Source: Altericroceibacterium endophyticum
GTDB taxonomy: Bacteria; Pseudomonadota; Alphaproteobacteria; Sphingomonadales; Sphingomonadaceae
Direction: 5' to 3'
NCBI RefSeq assembly: GCF_009827595.1
Contig: NZ_WTYT01000005.1
Location: 62,001-126,000 of the forward strand
DNA length: 64,000 bases
The notes under the pieces were generated by a model, which was not told the DNA's origin, ran no database searches, and worked only from the letters and a program-made list of their open reading frames with translations. Within the stretch, counting starts at the first letter, position 1, and each line of letters starts with the position of its first letter. This document shows, piece after piece, positions 20,128 through 30,500 of this stretch. The position numbers were made by a program, and so were the translations under genes.

Positions 20128-22632
20128 TTACGGGAAGCGATAGCCCAAACGCAGCCCATATGTGCGCGGGGGCTCGTAATTTCCAATCTGCACATTCACG
20201 CTCGATATCAGCGAGGTGGAGGCCAGACGGCGTTCGTCAGTCAGATTATTGACAAAGGCGGTTGCGAACCACGCCTCATCCTCCGGTCCGAAAGTGATCG
20301 CGGCATTCGCCACGAAAGCTTCGTCCGCCTTGAAGAATTGCGAGAAATTGGCGTCGATCTCAGCGGCAGAACGATACCGTCCATCGGCATGAAGCTTGAT
20401 CCGGTAATCGCCCACCGGAACAACCTGTTCGACGAACATGTTGATCGACCATTTCGGCGAATTAAGCGCCGGTTTGCCTGAGCAATCCACGGCGAAAACG
20501 GCAATTTCCGATCCGTTCACCGACTGGGTCGTCGGCGCATAATCACAGCTCGTGACAGGAGGCAGACCCTGATTAGGCAGGAAATAGTTGAAGCTGTCAT
20601 ATTCGCTTTTCAGATATTGGACCTGTCCGCCGATCGTGGTGAAATCGCTGAGCAGCGCCTGCACATCCGCATCGAAACCATAGATCGTGGCCTGACCGAT
20701 ATTGCGGGTCAGGAAGACTGTGGTGGGCGGTGTACCAAGATCATATCCAAACTGGCTGAACTGCTGGTCCTTATACTTCCAGTAGAACCCCTCCACATTC
20801 ACCTGCAAACGGTTGTCGAGGAAACGGTTCTTGGTGCCGAGCGTCCAGGCATCGAGCGTTTCAGGACGATAGGTCTCCAGCCCGCGCGCAAAGGCGAAAC
20901 CGCCTGAGCGATAACCGGTTTCGAAACTGGCATAGACCATGTTTCTCGGGCTGAATTCATATTCTGCGGCAAGCCGATAGGTGAACTTCTTATTGTCCAG
21001 CGATTCATCGATGACCAGCGGCGGAACGTCGAGCAGGAATGGTGCAGTCTGCGATCCACCCGCCTGCGGCGGCAGAGCGAACAGCGGGACAGGGGTGATC
21101 GGCACCCCAAGATCAGCGTAGAAATCGCGCACGTCCTGCGCATTGTCCCGCAAGGGAATGAAAGGCAGATCGGGGCACGCGTTAGGCGGCTGGTTGCCGG
21201 GATTGCCACAGAACAGCGCCAGCACGTCGGCCTGCCCGTCGAAACTCTTGCTGTCCCAGGTGTAGCGCCCCGCCGCAGTCAGCTCGAGGCCCGGCGCGAC
21301 TTCGTAGGTAAGCTTGCCGAATATCGCCTCTGAATCGGTGTTGGTTTTGAAATCCTGATAGGGGACGATCGTGAATTGCGAGAAATAGGTGCTGGTCTCG
21401 ATGTTTTCGCGAAACAGGAAGCCGCCGAGAATATAATCTAAACGGTCCCCGATATTACCCGCATAGCGGACTTCCAGACTGGTCTGTTCATCCTCTTCCT
21501 GCGTACCGGCGCCGCTCATGCCGGAGGTGAACAGATTATCGAGCTTGGCTTTGCGATAGGCAGGAATAACCGTCAGCGTTCCGTCACCGATATCGGCATT
21601 CAGTTCGGCATTGATGCCCCAATAGCTATTGTCATTATAGGGCATTCCCTCCGTCACCTGCCCTGCACGGCCGGCTTGCGGCGCGAAGAGAGAGGCAAGA
21701 TATTCCCGCGATTGCGGGCTGAGTATTCCGTTATCCGGGTCGAAACCGGTGGAGTTTAGCTGATAACCGGCAAAGCCCGTTGGCCCGAATGTCGGCGTGA
21801 CATTGCCGAGATAGGTTGAATAGGAGCCGACACCGCCCTGATGCGAGTAATCAGCCCCGATCCGCACGTCGATCGCCGGAGAAATCTCGGTCAGGAACTG
21901 GCCGCGCACGCCCCATTCGTCCTGATCGCCCGTGCCATCGTTGAGCCAGGCATCATGCTTGGCCATCGTGCCGGACACGCGGAAAGCGGACGTTTCACCC
22001 ACTGGCAGATTGACATAGCCCTGAGCGTTGATGGCATCGTAATTGCCGTAGCTCGCCACCACGCCCGCGCCCAGCTCGCCCAGAGCAGGACGATTGGGGA
22101 TCACGTTAATCGCACCGGCGGTCGCATTACGGCCATAGAGCGTACCCTGCGGCCCCTTCAGCACCTCGACCCGCTGCAGGTCGTAAAAAACGCCGCTGGT
22201 GGAGGACGGACGTCCGACATAGACGCCGTCATAATTGAAGGCGATCGCCGGGTCCGAATAGGCATTGAGCGATGAATTGCCCACGCCGCGTACGAAGAAA
22301 ACCGAATAGGGGCCGCCTGAATTGGTCGCGGACAAGGCGGGGACTGACTTCGCCAGATCTTCCGGCCGTGTGACCGCCTGCCGAACGAGTTCGTCCGCAT
22401 CGACCACATCGATCGCGATGGGCGCGCGTTGTGCAGTTTCCTCGATTCGCTGTGCGGTGACCACGATATCGGCAATACCGACAGACGCGTTACCCTGACT
22501 TTGCACCGGGCCGCTTTGATCGGCCTGCGCCGGACTTTGGCTATCTTGCGCGTAAACCGTTCCCGACCCCGCAAAAGCCAGCAAAGCCAATGTACTCCAT
22601 GAAGCCCTTACGGGCAGCTGCAACTTCATCAT
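20128..22632 (-). CDS. TonB-dependent receptor for the aromatic catabolic island
   Basis: An 834-residue outer-membrane receptor with a signal peptide (MMKLQLPVR...ending VYAQ). The plug starts near residue 57 (IADIVVTAQR), with VFFRGVG near 122 and RVEVLKGPQGTLYGRNATAG near 153-172, typical of the large sphingomonad receptor group. The C-terminal strand ends LGYRFP. It is the first gene of a transcript with dioxygenase, monooxygenase and FAA hydrolase, so it probably imports the aromatic substrate or a conjugate of it. Two ATGs are adjacent; the one at 22632 or 22629 may start translation, about 35 nt after the predicted promoter. Confidence 0.9.
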   Translation of the reverse strand: MMKLQLPVRASWSTLALLAFAGSGTVYAQDSQSPAQADQSGPVQSQGNASVGIADIVVTAQRIEETAQRAPIAIDVVDADELVRQAVTRPEDLAKSVPALSATNSGGPYSVFFVRGVGNSSLNAYSDPAIAFNYDGVYVGRPSSTSGVFYDLQRVEVLKGPQGTLYGRNATAGAINVIPNRPALGELGAGVVASYGNYDAINAQGYVNLPVGETSAFRVSGTMAKHDAWLNDGTGDQDEWGVRGQFLTEISPAIDVRIGADYSHQGGVGSYSTYLGNVTPTFGPTGFAGYQLNSTGFDPDNGILSPQSREYLASLFAPQAGRAGQVTEGMPYNDNSYWGINAELNADIGDGTLTVIPAYRKAKLDNLFTSGMSGAGTQEEDEQTSLEVRYAGNIGDRLDYILGGFLFRENIETSTYFSQFTIVPYQDFKTNTDSEAIFGKLTYEVAPGLELTAAGRYTWDSKSFDGQADVLALFCGNPGNQPPNACPDLPFIPLRDNAQDVRDFYADLGVPITPVPLFALPPQAGGSQTAPFLLDVPPLVIDESLDNKKFTYRLAAEYEFSPRNMVYASFETGYRSGGFAFARGLETYRPETLDAWTLGTKNRFLDNRLQVNVEGFYWKYKDQQFSQFGYDLGTPPTTVFLTRNIGQATIYGFDADVQALLSDFTTIGGQVQYLKSEYDSFNYFLPNQGLPPVTSCDYAPTTQSVNGSEIAVFAVDCSGKPALNSPKWSINMFVEQVVPVGDYRIKLHADGRYRSAAEIDANFSQFFKADEAFVANAAITFGPEDEAWFATAFVNNLTDERRLASTSLISSVNVQIGNYEPPRTYGLRLGYRFP

Positions 22633-22670
22633 TCTTCTCCCAATCGTCGTTTTTTATCGACTTATTCATG

Positions 22671-22708
22671 AGCCTAGGAATAAAAATTCCGGGTGGCAAG
22701 AATAATTC
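22671..22708 (-). promoter_or_regulatory. Composite promoter/operator element upstream of the TBDR-dioxygenase transcript
   Basis: On the plus strand: CCTA (22673-22676), 8 nt, AATTCC (22685-22690), 5 nt, GCAAGAATAATTC (22696-22708). It matches the element at 16310-16344 in all three blocks (12 of 13 in the long one). Read on the minus strand it gives TTGCCA, 17 nt, TAGGCT as plausible -35/-10 hexamers, 40-70 nt before the TBDR start. It also contains the palindromes GGAAT-AAAA-ATTCC (22677-22690) and GAATAATTC. Confidence 0.5.
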
Positions 22709-23039
22709 ACAAAACAAGGTCAGCAGGCAGAGAGAAGCCGCTTCAGAAGGCACGTAAAAAGGAGACTATGCGGTGACGCCGGAGCGTTTGAGGGCCACAA
22801 TTGCGCGCAACGTATAGCGTTTCCGCCAGCGAGTGAACCGCCGATCGCTCAGCAAATAGGCCTCCAAAACCGCTGTCAAAATTATCAGCGCGCGGGCGAT
22901 TGTCAGTGTCCCTTTCCAATGGCATGTTTGCCGCCATGATAATCGCCCGTGTCTGCACGTTCAGCGTTTCGGCCTCTGGTCCGGTCATGACCGGTCACAG
23001 ATTTCTCGGGTGGTCGAACGGGCCTTTGCGGTGGCGGTC
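22709..23039. other. Intergenic region between divergent genes
   Basis: About 330 bp between the TBDR promoter and the TPR/2OG-oxygenase gene. Apart from the composite element just left of it, I see no conserved gene. A minus-strand open frame at 22743-22988 (81 codons) has no recognisable domain and no clear ribosome-binding site. The plus-strand promoter of the downstream gene should lie here but is not obvious. Confidence 0.5.
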
Positions 23040-24455
23040 ATGACGCTGTCTTCTTCCGCCCAAGACCTTCGCACGCTGTCTGCGCAGGCGCGTCAATACA
23101 AGGCAGCGGGGCAGCTCGACCAAGCGCTCACACTTTATCGCCGCGCGGCGGAAGCTGACCCCGGCAATGCGGTTGCAGCCCATAATCTGGCGGCGTTGCT
23201 GGGGGATATGACGCGCTTCTCCGAAGCCCGGCATTGGGCAGAACAAGCTGTACGGCTAAACCGTGAGGCGCCCGAAAGCCTGCTGGTGCTTGCCCGCGCG
23301 CAACAGGGGCAAGGCGATTTCGCGAAGGCGGAAGAGAGCTTTGAGCAAGCGCTCGCCGCCCGCCCCTCCTTTATCGAGGCGCATCACGATCTCGCCCAGT
23401 TGCGCTGGATGCTGAGCGGCGATGCCCGGCAGGCTTCCACAGCAATCGACAGGGAGATGGCACGCGATCCCGAAAACGCCGCTTTGCCTGAACTCAAAGC
23501 GCATATCCTGCGGTCAGCCGATTGTCTGGAGGAAGCGGCGACGGCCATAGAACGTGCCGCGACCCTGGCGCCCGAAGCACCCAAGCTGCGGATCGTGCAG
23601 TCCGAAATTGCCGCCCGGCAGGGGAAAGCCGACGCGCAACTGGCCTTTGCGAGCCAAGCACTGCAGCTCGATCGCTCTTCCCACACCGCCGCCAAGGCCG
23701 TTCTGGAAGCGCTGCTACATTGCGGCCGCGCGCAGGAAGCCGAAGATCTGGCCATCCGCATTCTGCAGGCGCACCCCGGCGATCAGGGCATTGTCGCGTT
23801 GCTGACGACGGCCTGGCGCATGAGGGGCGATCCGCGGCATGAAACATTCTGTACCCAGCTCGGCCTCGTTTCCTCAGGAATGATCGAGACGCCATCAGGC
23901 TGGGACGATTTGCCGTCCTATCTGGATGATCTCAAGGCAGCGCTCCTGCGGCGCCACCCCTGGAAAAGCCATCCGCTGGATCAATCACTGCGCCATGGAA
24001 GCCAGACGCAGGAAGATCTGACCCAATCCAGCGACCCGGCCATCCACGCGCTTTTCGTGGCAATACGCCCGGTGATCGAACGCCACATCGCCGCGCTGGG
24101 CGCCGGGAAAGATCCGGTACGGATGCGTTCCAACGGTCGGTTCCGTCTCTGCCCCGCATGGTCGGTCGCCTTGTCGCCCGGCGGTTTCCATGTCGACCAT
24201 GTGCATCCGCAGGGCTGGATGTCATCAGCCTTCTATGTCGACCTGCCGCCTGCGGTTGAACGCGGCCGGGAGGGTTGGCTGGCCTTCGGCCGGCCGGGCA
24301 TTCCGACACGTCCCGCACTGGAGCCTTTCCATTACATCCGCCCCCAGCCCGGCATGCTCGCCATCTTTCCCAGCTATTTGTGGCACGGCACGGAAGTATT
24401 TTCAGGCGATGCAAAACGCCTCACCGTGGCGTTTGACATATTGCCCGGGATATAA
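23040..24455 (+). CDS. TPR-repeat protein with C-terminal 2OG-Fe(II) oxygenase domain
   Basis: About 471 residues from the ATG at 23040; a GTG at 23010 would add ten residues. Residues 1-265 are tetratricopeptide repeats (for example AAGQLDQALTLYRRAAEADP at 22-41). The C-terminal 190 residues resemble the putative 2OG-Fe(II) oxygenase family PF13759, with a His/Asp-rich metal motif HVDHVH (384-389), the SSAFYVDLP strand, a distal His in SYLWHGTEVF (His449) and KRLTVAFD (Arg460), which should bind 2-oxoglutarate. In related genomes such proteins often sit beside TBDR and peptidase genes, as here. The hydroxylated substrate is unknown. Confidence 0.8.
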   Translation: MTLSSSAQDLRTLSAQARQYKAAGQLDQALTLYRRAAEADPGNAVAAHNLAALLGDMTRFSEARHWAEQAVRLNREAPESLLVLARAQQGQGDFAKAEESFEQALAARPSFIEAHHDLAQLRWMLSGDARQASTAIDREMARDPENAALPELKAHILRSADCLEEAATAIERAATLAPEAPKLRIVQSEIAARQGKADAQLAFASQALQLDRSSHTAAKAVLEALLHCGRAQEAEDLAIRILQAHPGDQGIVALLTTAWRMRGDPRHETFCTQLGLVSSGMIETPSGWDDLPSYLDDLKAALLRRHPWKSHPLDQSLRHGSQTQEDLTQSSDPAIHALFVAIRPVIERHIAALGAGKDPVRMRSNGRFRLCPAWSVALSPGGFHVDHVHPQGWMSSAFYVDLPPAVERGREGWLAFGRPGIPTRPALEPFHYIRPQPGMLAIFPSYLWHGTEVFSGDAKRLTVAFDILPGI

Positions 24456-24517
24456 AGTTACATTTTATTTCACGACCGGGGTGAGGGGAAGCTTTCCTGC
24501 CGCGTCGTTACAATTGG

Positions 24518-24548
24518 GGCCTGCCGACTTTTGAATGGGAAGCAGGCC
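24518..24548 (+). other. Hairpin between the oxygenase and M14 peptidase genes
   Basis: GGCCTGC (24518-24524) pairs with GCAGGCC (24542-24548) across a 17-nt loop, followed by GAATTTTC. It could be a weak terminator or attenuator 25 bp before the M14 start. The loop is long and the T-run poor. Confidence 0.3.
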
Positions 24549-24573
24549 GAATTTTCAGACGCGAGGGGGAATA

Positions 24574-27363
24574 ATGAGACATTTTCTGTTTTGCAGCGCC
24601 GCCATTCTGACCATGGCCGCATACCCGGCCACAGTTGCGGCTCAGGACGACCGGATATCAGGCGGCAATGACATGGGCATCACCGCCCCCGCCGACGCCT
24701 TCCCGCAAGAGCCGGGCAGCGATTACTTCCTTGCCGATTACACCCGATATGAAGCCTATCTGAAAAAGCTGGAGAAGCAGTCCGACCGGATGAAGCTTGT
24801 CAATATCGGCAAGACGGCGGAAGGGCGAGATCAGTGGATGGCGATCGTATCCTCCCCGGAAAATCTCGCCCGTCTGGATGAATATCGTGACATCGCCAGC
24901 CGCCTTGCCCGCGCGAAAGACCTCAGCGAAGAGGAAGCGGCGGCGCTGGCCGCCAAAGGCAAAGCGGTGGTCTGGATCGACGCCGGTCTTCACGCGACCG
25001 AAACGGTCACCACGCAGAGCCAGATCCATGTGATTTATCGCCTGCTGAGCCAGAACGATCCCGAAACGCTGCGCGAGCTCGACGATGTGATCATGCTCTT
25101 CCCGCATGACAATCCTGACGGGCTCGATCTCGTGGCCGACTGGTATATGCGCAAGAAGGACCCGAAGGAACGCGAGTTCGACTCTATCCCCCGGCTTTAC
25201 CAGAAATACGTCGGCCATGATAACAATCGCGATAGTTTCATGGCGCAGATGCCGGAAACGGAAAATGCCAATCGCGTGATGTTTCGCGAATGGTATCCGC
25301 AGATAATCTACAATCAGCACCAGACCGGTCCGGCGGGAATGGTCGTATTCGTGCCGCCCTTCCGCGACCCGTTCAATTACAATTACAATCCGCTGGTGAT
25401 GACCACGCTCGATGAAGTCGGGTCCACTATGCACAGCCGTCTGGTTGCGGAAGACAAACCGGGCTCGGGTATGCGCAGCGTGGCCCCCTATTCCACCTGG
25501 CATAACGGCATGTTCCGCTCGATCGCCTATTTTCACAATTCGGTCGGACTGCTGACTGAAATCATCGGCGGCCCGACACCTCAGCGCATCCCGCTGATGC
25601 CCGACACGCAGCTTGCCCGCAATGATGAGCCCATGCCCATTGCGCCGCAGGAATGGCATCTGAAGGACAGTCTGGAATATCAGTGGTTCCTCAATCGCGC
25701 AGTGCTCGACTACGCCTCGCGAAACCGTGAGAAATTGCTGCTCAATTTCTACAAGATGGGCGCGACCAACATCGCCAAGGGCAACAAAGACAGCTGGACG
25801 ATTACCCCGCGAGACGTCGATGCACTGAAGGAAGCAGCGGGAGATGAAGCGCCTCCCCCAGAGGAAGGCATTAACGTCTACCGCGCCAAGGGACGCGTGG
25901 CATCCGATCTGTATTCCATGCTGCAACAGCCGGAAAATCGCGATCCGCGTGGTTATGTCATCCCGGCCGGACAGGCTGACATGCCGACCGTCGTCACGTT
26001 TCTCAACGCCTTGATCAAGAACGGGGTGGACGTGGAACAGGCGACCAGCGACTTCACCGTGGGCGGCACGCAATATCCGGCCGGTTCCTATGTGGTGAAG
26101 ACGGCGCAGGCCTATCGCCCGCACGTGCTCGACATGTTCGAACCACAGGACCACCCGCATGATTTCGAATATCCCGGCGGCCCGCCTAAGCCGCCCTATG
26201 ATATCACCGGCTACACGCTGGCCTATCAGATGGGCATCCAGTTCGACCGGATATTGGATGGTTTTGACGGCCCCTTCACGCTTGTCCCAGACCTGATCGA
26301 TACGCCGGACGGGACGATTAGCGGTACGGCGAGTGCCGGCTGGCTGGTTCCGCATACCAGCAATAACAGCTTCGCCCTGACCAACCGCCTGCAGGAAGCC
26401 GGTGTCCCTGTCTCATGGATCAAACAGCCGATTAACGCTGCCGGCCGCGATTTTCAGCCGGGGGCAATCTGGGTTCCCGCTTCCGCTGCCGCGCAACAGA
26501 TCATGACCCTCGGCGCCGACGAATTGGGCGTGAATGCTTACGGCCTCTCCGCCAGTCCGACAGCCGAAATGCTCTCCCTCACCAAGCCGCGGATCGGGCT
26601 GATCGACAAATATGGCGGCAGCATGCCCTCGGGCTGGACCCGCTGGCTGCTGGAACAATATGAATTCCCCTTCTCGGTCGTCTATCCGCAAGAACTCGAC
26701 AAGGGCGATCTCGAAGACAAATATGATGTCCTGATCTTCGCCAACGGCACAGTGCCCGGTGACGAGGACAGCCTGTATCAAAAACCGCGCGAATCCCGGC
26801 AGCCGGACCCACAGGACATTCCCGCAAAGTACCGCCCGTGGCTTGGCGAAATCACGCAGGACAAGACCGTCCCTGCCATTGCCACTTTCGCGCGTGAAGG
26901 CGGCACGGTGATCACGGTGGGCAGCGCCAATCGCTTGGCAGAACTGATCGGCGCGCCGGTTGAAGCGGCGCTTTACAAACAGGACGGCAACAAGCGCGAA
27001 GTTCTTGACCGGCGTGAATTCTACATTCCTGGTTCTCTGGTCACGGCCCGTGTCGACAACACCCAGCCACTGGCTTTCGGCATGCCCGACACGGTGGATT
27101 TGTTCTTCGACAACAGCCAGTCCTTCAAGGCCAAGGGCAGCGGCACCACGCCGATTTCCTGGTACGATTCAGCAGATCCGCTGCATAGCGGATGGGCACT
27201 GGGTCAGGAAAAGCTGGAAGATACGGTCGCCGTATTCGATGCCGATCTGGGCGACGGAAAGGTCTTCATGATGGGCCCTGAAGTCACCCAGCGCGCCCAG
27301 CCCTATGCAACTTTCAAGTTCCTTTTCAACGGCTTGTTCTACGGCCCTGCCGCTACGAAATAA
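24574..27363 (+). CDS. Secreted M14-family zinc carboxypeptidase
   Basis: A 929-residue protein from the ATG at 24574, chosen because GAGGGGG lies just upstream and it opens a signal peptide (MRHFLFCSAAILTM...TVAAQ). The M14 catalytic domain covers about residues 50-400, with zinc ligands in DAGLHATE (His140, Glu143) and YNQHQ (His249), and DNNRD containing the substrate-binding Arg. The roughly 500-residue C-terminal part is large for the family and probably holds extra beta domains. Acting in the periplasm or at the surface, it likely trims peptides before import by the adjacent TBDR. A strong terminator follows it. Confidence 0.88.
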   Translation: MRHFLFCSAAILTMAAYPATVAAQDDRISGGNDMGITAPADAFPQEPGSDYFLADYTRYEAYLKKLEKQSDRMKLVNIGKTAEGRDQWMAIVSSPENLARLDEYRDIASRLARAKDLSEEEAAALAAKGKAVVWIDAGLHATETVTTQSQIHVIYRLLSQNDPETLRELDDVIMLFPHDNPDGLDLVADWYMRKKDPKEREFDSIPRLYQKYVGHDNNRDSFMAQMPETENANRVMFREWYPQIIYNQHQTGPAGMVVFVPPFRDPFNYNYNPLVMTTLDEVGSTMHSRLVAEDKPGSGMRSVAPYSTWHNGMFRSIAYFHNSVGLLTEIIGGPTPQRIPLMPDTQLARNDEPMPIAPQEWHLKDSLEYQWFLNRAVLDYASRNREKLLLNFYKMGATNIAKGNKDSWTITPRDVDALKEAAGDEAPPPEEGINVYRAKGRVASDLYSMLQQPENRDPRGYVIPAGQADMPTVVTFLNALIKNGVDVEQATSDFTVGGTQYPAGSYVVKTAQAYRPHVLDMFEPQDHPHDFEYPGGPPKPPYDITGYTLAYQMGIQFDRILDGFDGPFTLVPDLIDTPDGTISGTASAGWLVPHTSNNSFALTNRLQEAGVPVSWIKQPINAAGRDFQPGAIWVPASAAAQQIMTLGADELGVNAYGLSASPTAEMLSLTKPRIGLIDKYGGSMPSGWTRWLLEQYEFPFSVVYPQELDKGDLEDKYDVLIFANGTVPGDEDSLYQKPRESRQPDPQDIPAKYRPWLGEITQDKTVPAIATFAREGGTVITVGSANRLAELIGAPVEAALYKQDGNKREVLDRREFYIPGSLVTARVDNTQPLAFGMPDTVDLFFDNSQSFKAKGSGTTPISWYDSADPLHSGWALGQEKLEDTVAVFDADLGDGKVFMMGPEVTQRAQPYATFKFLFNGLFYGPAATK

Positions 27364-27389
27364 GCCATTCCCTTTCTGAGGGGCGTGAG

Positions 27390-27420
27390 GGGCCGGGCAG
27401 CAATGCCCGGCCCTTTTCCT
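27390..27420 (+). terminator. Rho-independent terminator after the M14 peptidase gene
   Basis: A 10-bp G+C stem (GGGCCGGGCA type, 27390-27399, with TGCCCGGCCC at 27404-27413) with a 4-nt loop is followed by TTTTCCT. This separates the peptidase from the TBDR gene. Confidence 0.85.
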
Positions 27421-27521
27421 ATTCATGACAAAAAAATGAAATCGGCGAGTGAGGGGCCTTTGCTGCGCTGCGTCAATCTTCCTGGCGACGAAATATTCCT
27501 AGCAACACGGGGGATTTAGGA

Positions 27522-30500
27522 ATGAAAACTTTTAAAGTGTCATCGCGCAGTGTTCTGCTTTGTGGGAGCGCATTTGCGACCTTGGTATCACAGCCAGCCT
27601 TCGCCCAGATCGAAGCGCCGGATACGGAGGATACAGCGCCGGGTGCTGTGCCACCGACCGAGATCGTCGTAACGGGGTCCCGCATTGCGCGGCCGGATTA
27701 TCAGGCCAACAGCCCGATCGTTTCGATCGGTGAAGATGCGATCGAAAATTCGGGCCAGGTCACGGTCGAACGTGCGCTGTCGGAATTGCCGCAATTCACC
27801 GGCTCCTTCGGTCAGTCCAACACGCGCAGCACCAGCACGTCGCTGAATGGCGGCCAATCCTATGCGAGCCTTCGCGGCCTCGGTTCCAAACGCACCCTGC
27901 TGCTGCTCGACGGGCGGCGCATGCAGCCTTCCAACCCGGATGGTTCGGTCGATCTGAACATCATTCCCGAAGCACTGATCGAAAATGTCGAAGTCATCAC
28001 CGGCGGCGCGTCGACAACCTATGGTTCGGATGCCACCGCAGGGGTCGTGAATTTCCGCCTCAAGCGCGACTTCGAAGGTCTTACCGTCGGCACGCAATAT
28101 GGCATCAGCGACTATGGCGATGGCGACAGCTTCCGGATCAACGGCACGCTGGGCGGCAATTTTGCCGATGGACGCGGCAATGCGGTGCTGTCGGTCGATT
28201 ACACCAAGCGCTGGCGCGCTCTGGAAGGTGATCGTGACTATTTCTTCTTCCGCCGTACGACCCCCGGCCTCGCTACCATTCCGCAGGGGAACACGATCTT
28301 CGGTGCCAACCGGCCCACGCTTGATGCGGTAAACTCGGTCTTTTCTGGGTATGGTTTCGATCCGATTTCGGGCAGCGACGGCTACTATACCGGCCAGATC
28401 GGTTTCAACACCGACCAGACGCTGTTCACGACCTCGGGCGTGCCGGTGCAGAATTTCCGTGATCCGGAAACCGACGAAGCCTATATCGTAGACAGCGGCC
28501 CCAACAGTCAGCAGATCAATTATGGCTATGCCGATGGTGCCTTACAGGCAAATCTGGAACGCTACTCCGTCTTCGGCAAGGCTGATTACGAACTCACGGA
28601 CAGCATCCGTTCCTTCCTGCAATTCAGCTATGTGAATTATGAAAGCATAGCGACCGGCAATCCGACGCTGGCGTCCAATGTCTACGGGTTGAGCGTTCCC
28701 TCTTCAAATCCGTTCATTACCGACGACTTCGCCAGCATTCTTGCCTCCCGCCCCGATCCCACGGGAGATTTCACCTTCTACAAGGCCTTCAACATCCTCG
28801 GGCCGCGTATCCAGTCATATCGCTATGACGTCTATCAGATCACCGGGGGCTTCTCAGGCGATCTGGGGCTCGGAGACCTGACCTGGGATGTCTATGGCAG
28901 CGTCAGCCGCGCGAAGTTCGAAAACGAACAGGTTGGCGGGGCCAGCGCTTCGGCGCTTGAGCGTCTTCTCTACAGCCCGACCGGAGGCACCGAATATTGC
29001 GAAGGCGGCTTCAATCCCTTCGGCAATGTCACGCCTTCTCAGGAGTGTGTCGATTATATCTATCGGCGCACGCTGAACACCAACGAGCTGAAACAGCGCA
29101 TTGTGGAAGGCAGTGTTCAGGGCGGATTGTTCGACATGCCCGCAGGTCAGGTGCGCTTCGCACTTGGCGGCGATTACCGCTACAACAGCTATGACTTCCA
29201 GCCCGATGCGCAGCTTAACCAGCCCGACGGCACAAGCGATATTCTGGGGTATAGCGTGCTTCGGCCAGCCGGAGGCTCGGTCGATACGACTGAGTTCTTC
29301 GCCGAATTGCTGGTGCCCCTGCTGCATGATCTGCCCTTCATCCAGAAACTCGATCTGGATCTTGGCTATCGCTATTCCGATTACAGTTCGGTCGGCGGAG
29401 TGCACACCTACAAGGCGGATGTGGACTGGCAAGCCACTGACTGGCTGCGCTTTCGTGGCGGCTATAATCGCGCCATTCGCGCACCGAGCGTAGGTGAGCT
29501 CTACGCGCCGGTTTCAACCGGCAGCGTCAACATCGGCAACCCCACGCCTACCGGTTCGGAAGGCGACCCCTGCGATGTGCGTTCGTCCTATCGCCAGGGG
29601 CCAAATGGGGATGATGTGGCGGCCCTTTGCCTCGCCCAGGGTGTTCCCGAAGCGCTGATTGATTCCTATCAGCTCGGAACGGCGCAGGTTTTCGCGCTGA
29701 CCGGGGGGAATCCCGATCTGCAGGAGGAAAAGGCCGATACCTATTCCTTCGGCGGTGTGATCCGCTCCCCCTTCTATTCGCCCATGCTCAGCGGTCTGTC
29801 GCTGTCGGTCGACTGGTACAAGATCAAGGTGAAGGATGCTGTGGGTCCGCTGTCCATCGCCCAGGGTTTCCAGTTCTGCTTCGACGAAGGCGGCAACAAC
29901 CCAACATTCGATCCGGACAATTACTATTGCTCGCTCATCGAACGCAATCCAGCCAGCGGTGTGCCCCTTAATCCGCAACAGCCACTGCTCAATCTGGGCC
30001 AGTTCTCGGTCAGCGGCATCGATATTCAGGTCGACTGGAGACTCGATCTCGAAGATCTGGGTGTAGGAACGAATAGCGGCCGCTTCGATATCAATACGGC
30101 GATAAGCTATCTCGACAGCTTCAAGATACAGAATCTGCCGGGCGCCCCGACCTATGACTATGCCGGCAGCATCGGCAAATCGATCGAGAGCAATGCCGGA
30201 ACCGCGCACCCGCGCTGGAAATCGGTCACGTCCTTCACCTATACGCTGGGTGACGCGAGTATCGGCCTGCGCTGGCGCTTCATCGATGCGATGAAATCAT
30301 CCAGCCAGGTGGTCAATCCGGACAGCACGACGCGCGGCGTGGAATCCTATAACATCTTCGATCTGAACGGGCGTGTGATGTTGCCGGCCGAAACCGAGAT
30401 GCGGGTTGGCGTCACCAATCTGTTCAATCGTAAACCGCCGCAGGTTGGTAACAGAGAAGGCAATTACGATGCGCAGAATTACGATGTCCTTGGCCGCTAC

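Noticed and set aside
22743-22988. An 81-codon minus-strand frame in the gap after the TBDR promoter
   Set aside because: There is no ribosome-binding site, signal or family resemblance, and the composition is that of a chance frame.
24658-26355. A 565-codon minus-strand open frame inside the M14 peptidase gene
   Set aside because: The plus-strand product has a signal peptide and zinc motifs; the antisense product is His/Arg-rich without domain features.
27490-27498. GAAATATTC upstream of the 1002-residue TBDR gene, resembling part of the composite element
   Set aside because: Only nine bases match, the AATTCC and CCTA blocks are not at the right spacing, and it lies in the ribosome-binding region rather than at promoter distance.
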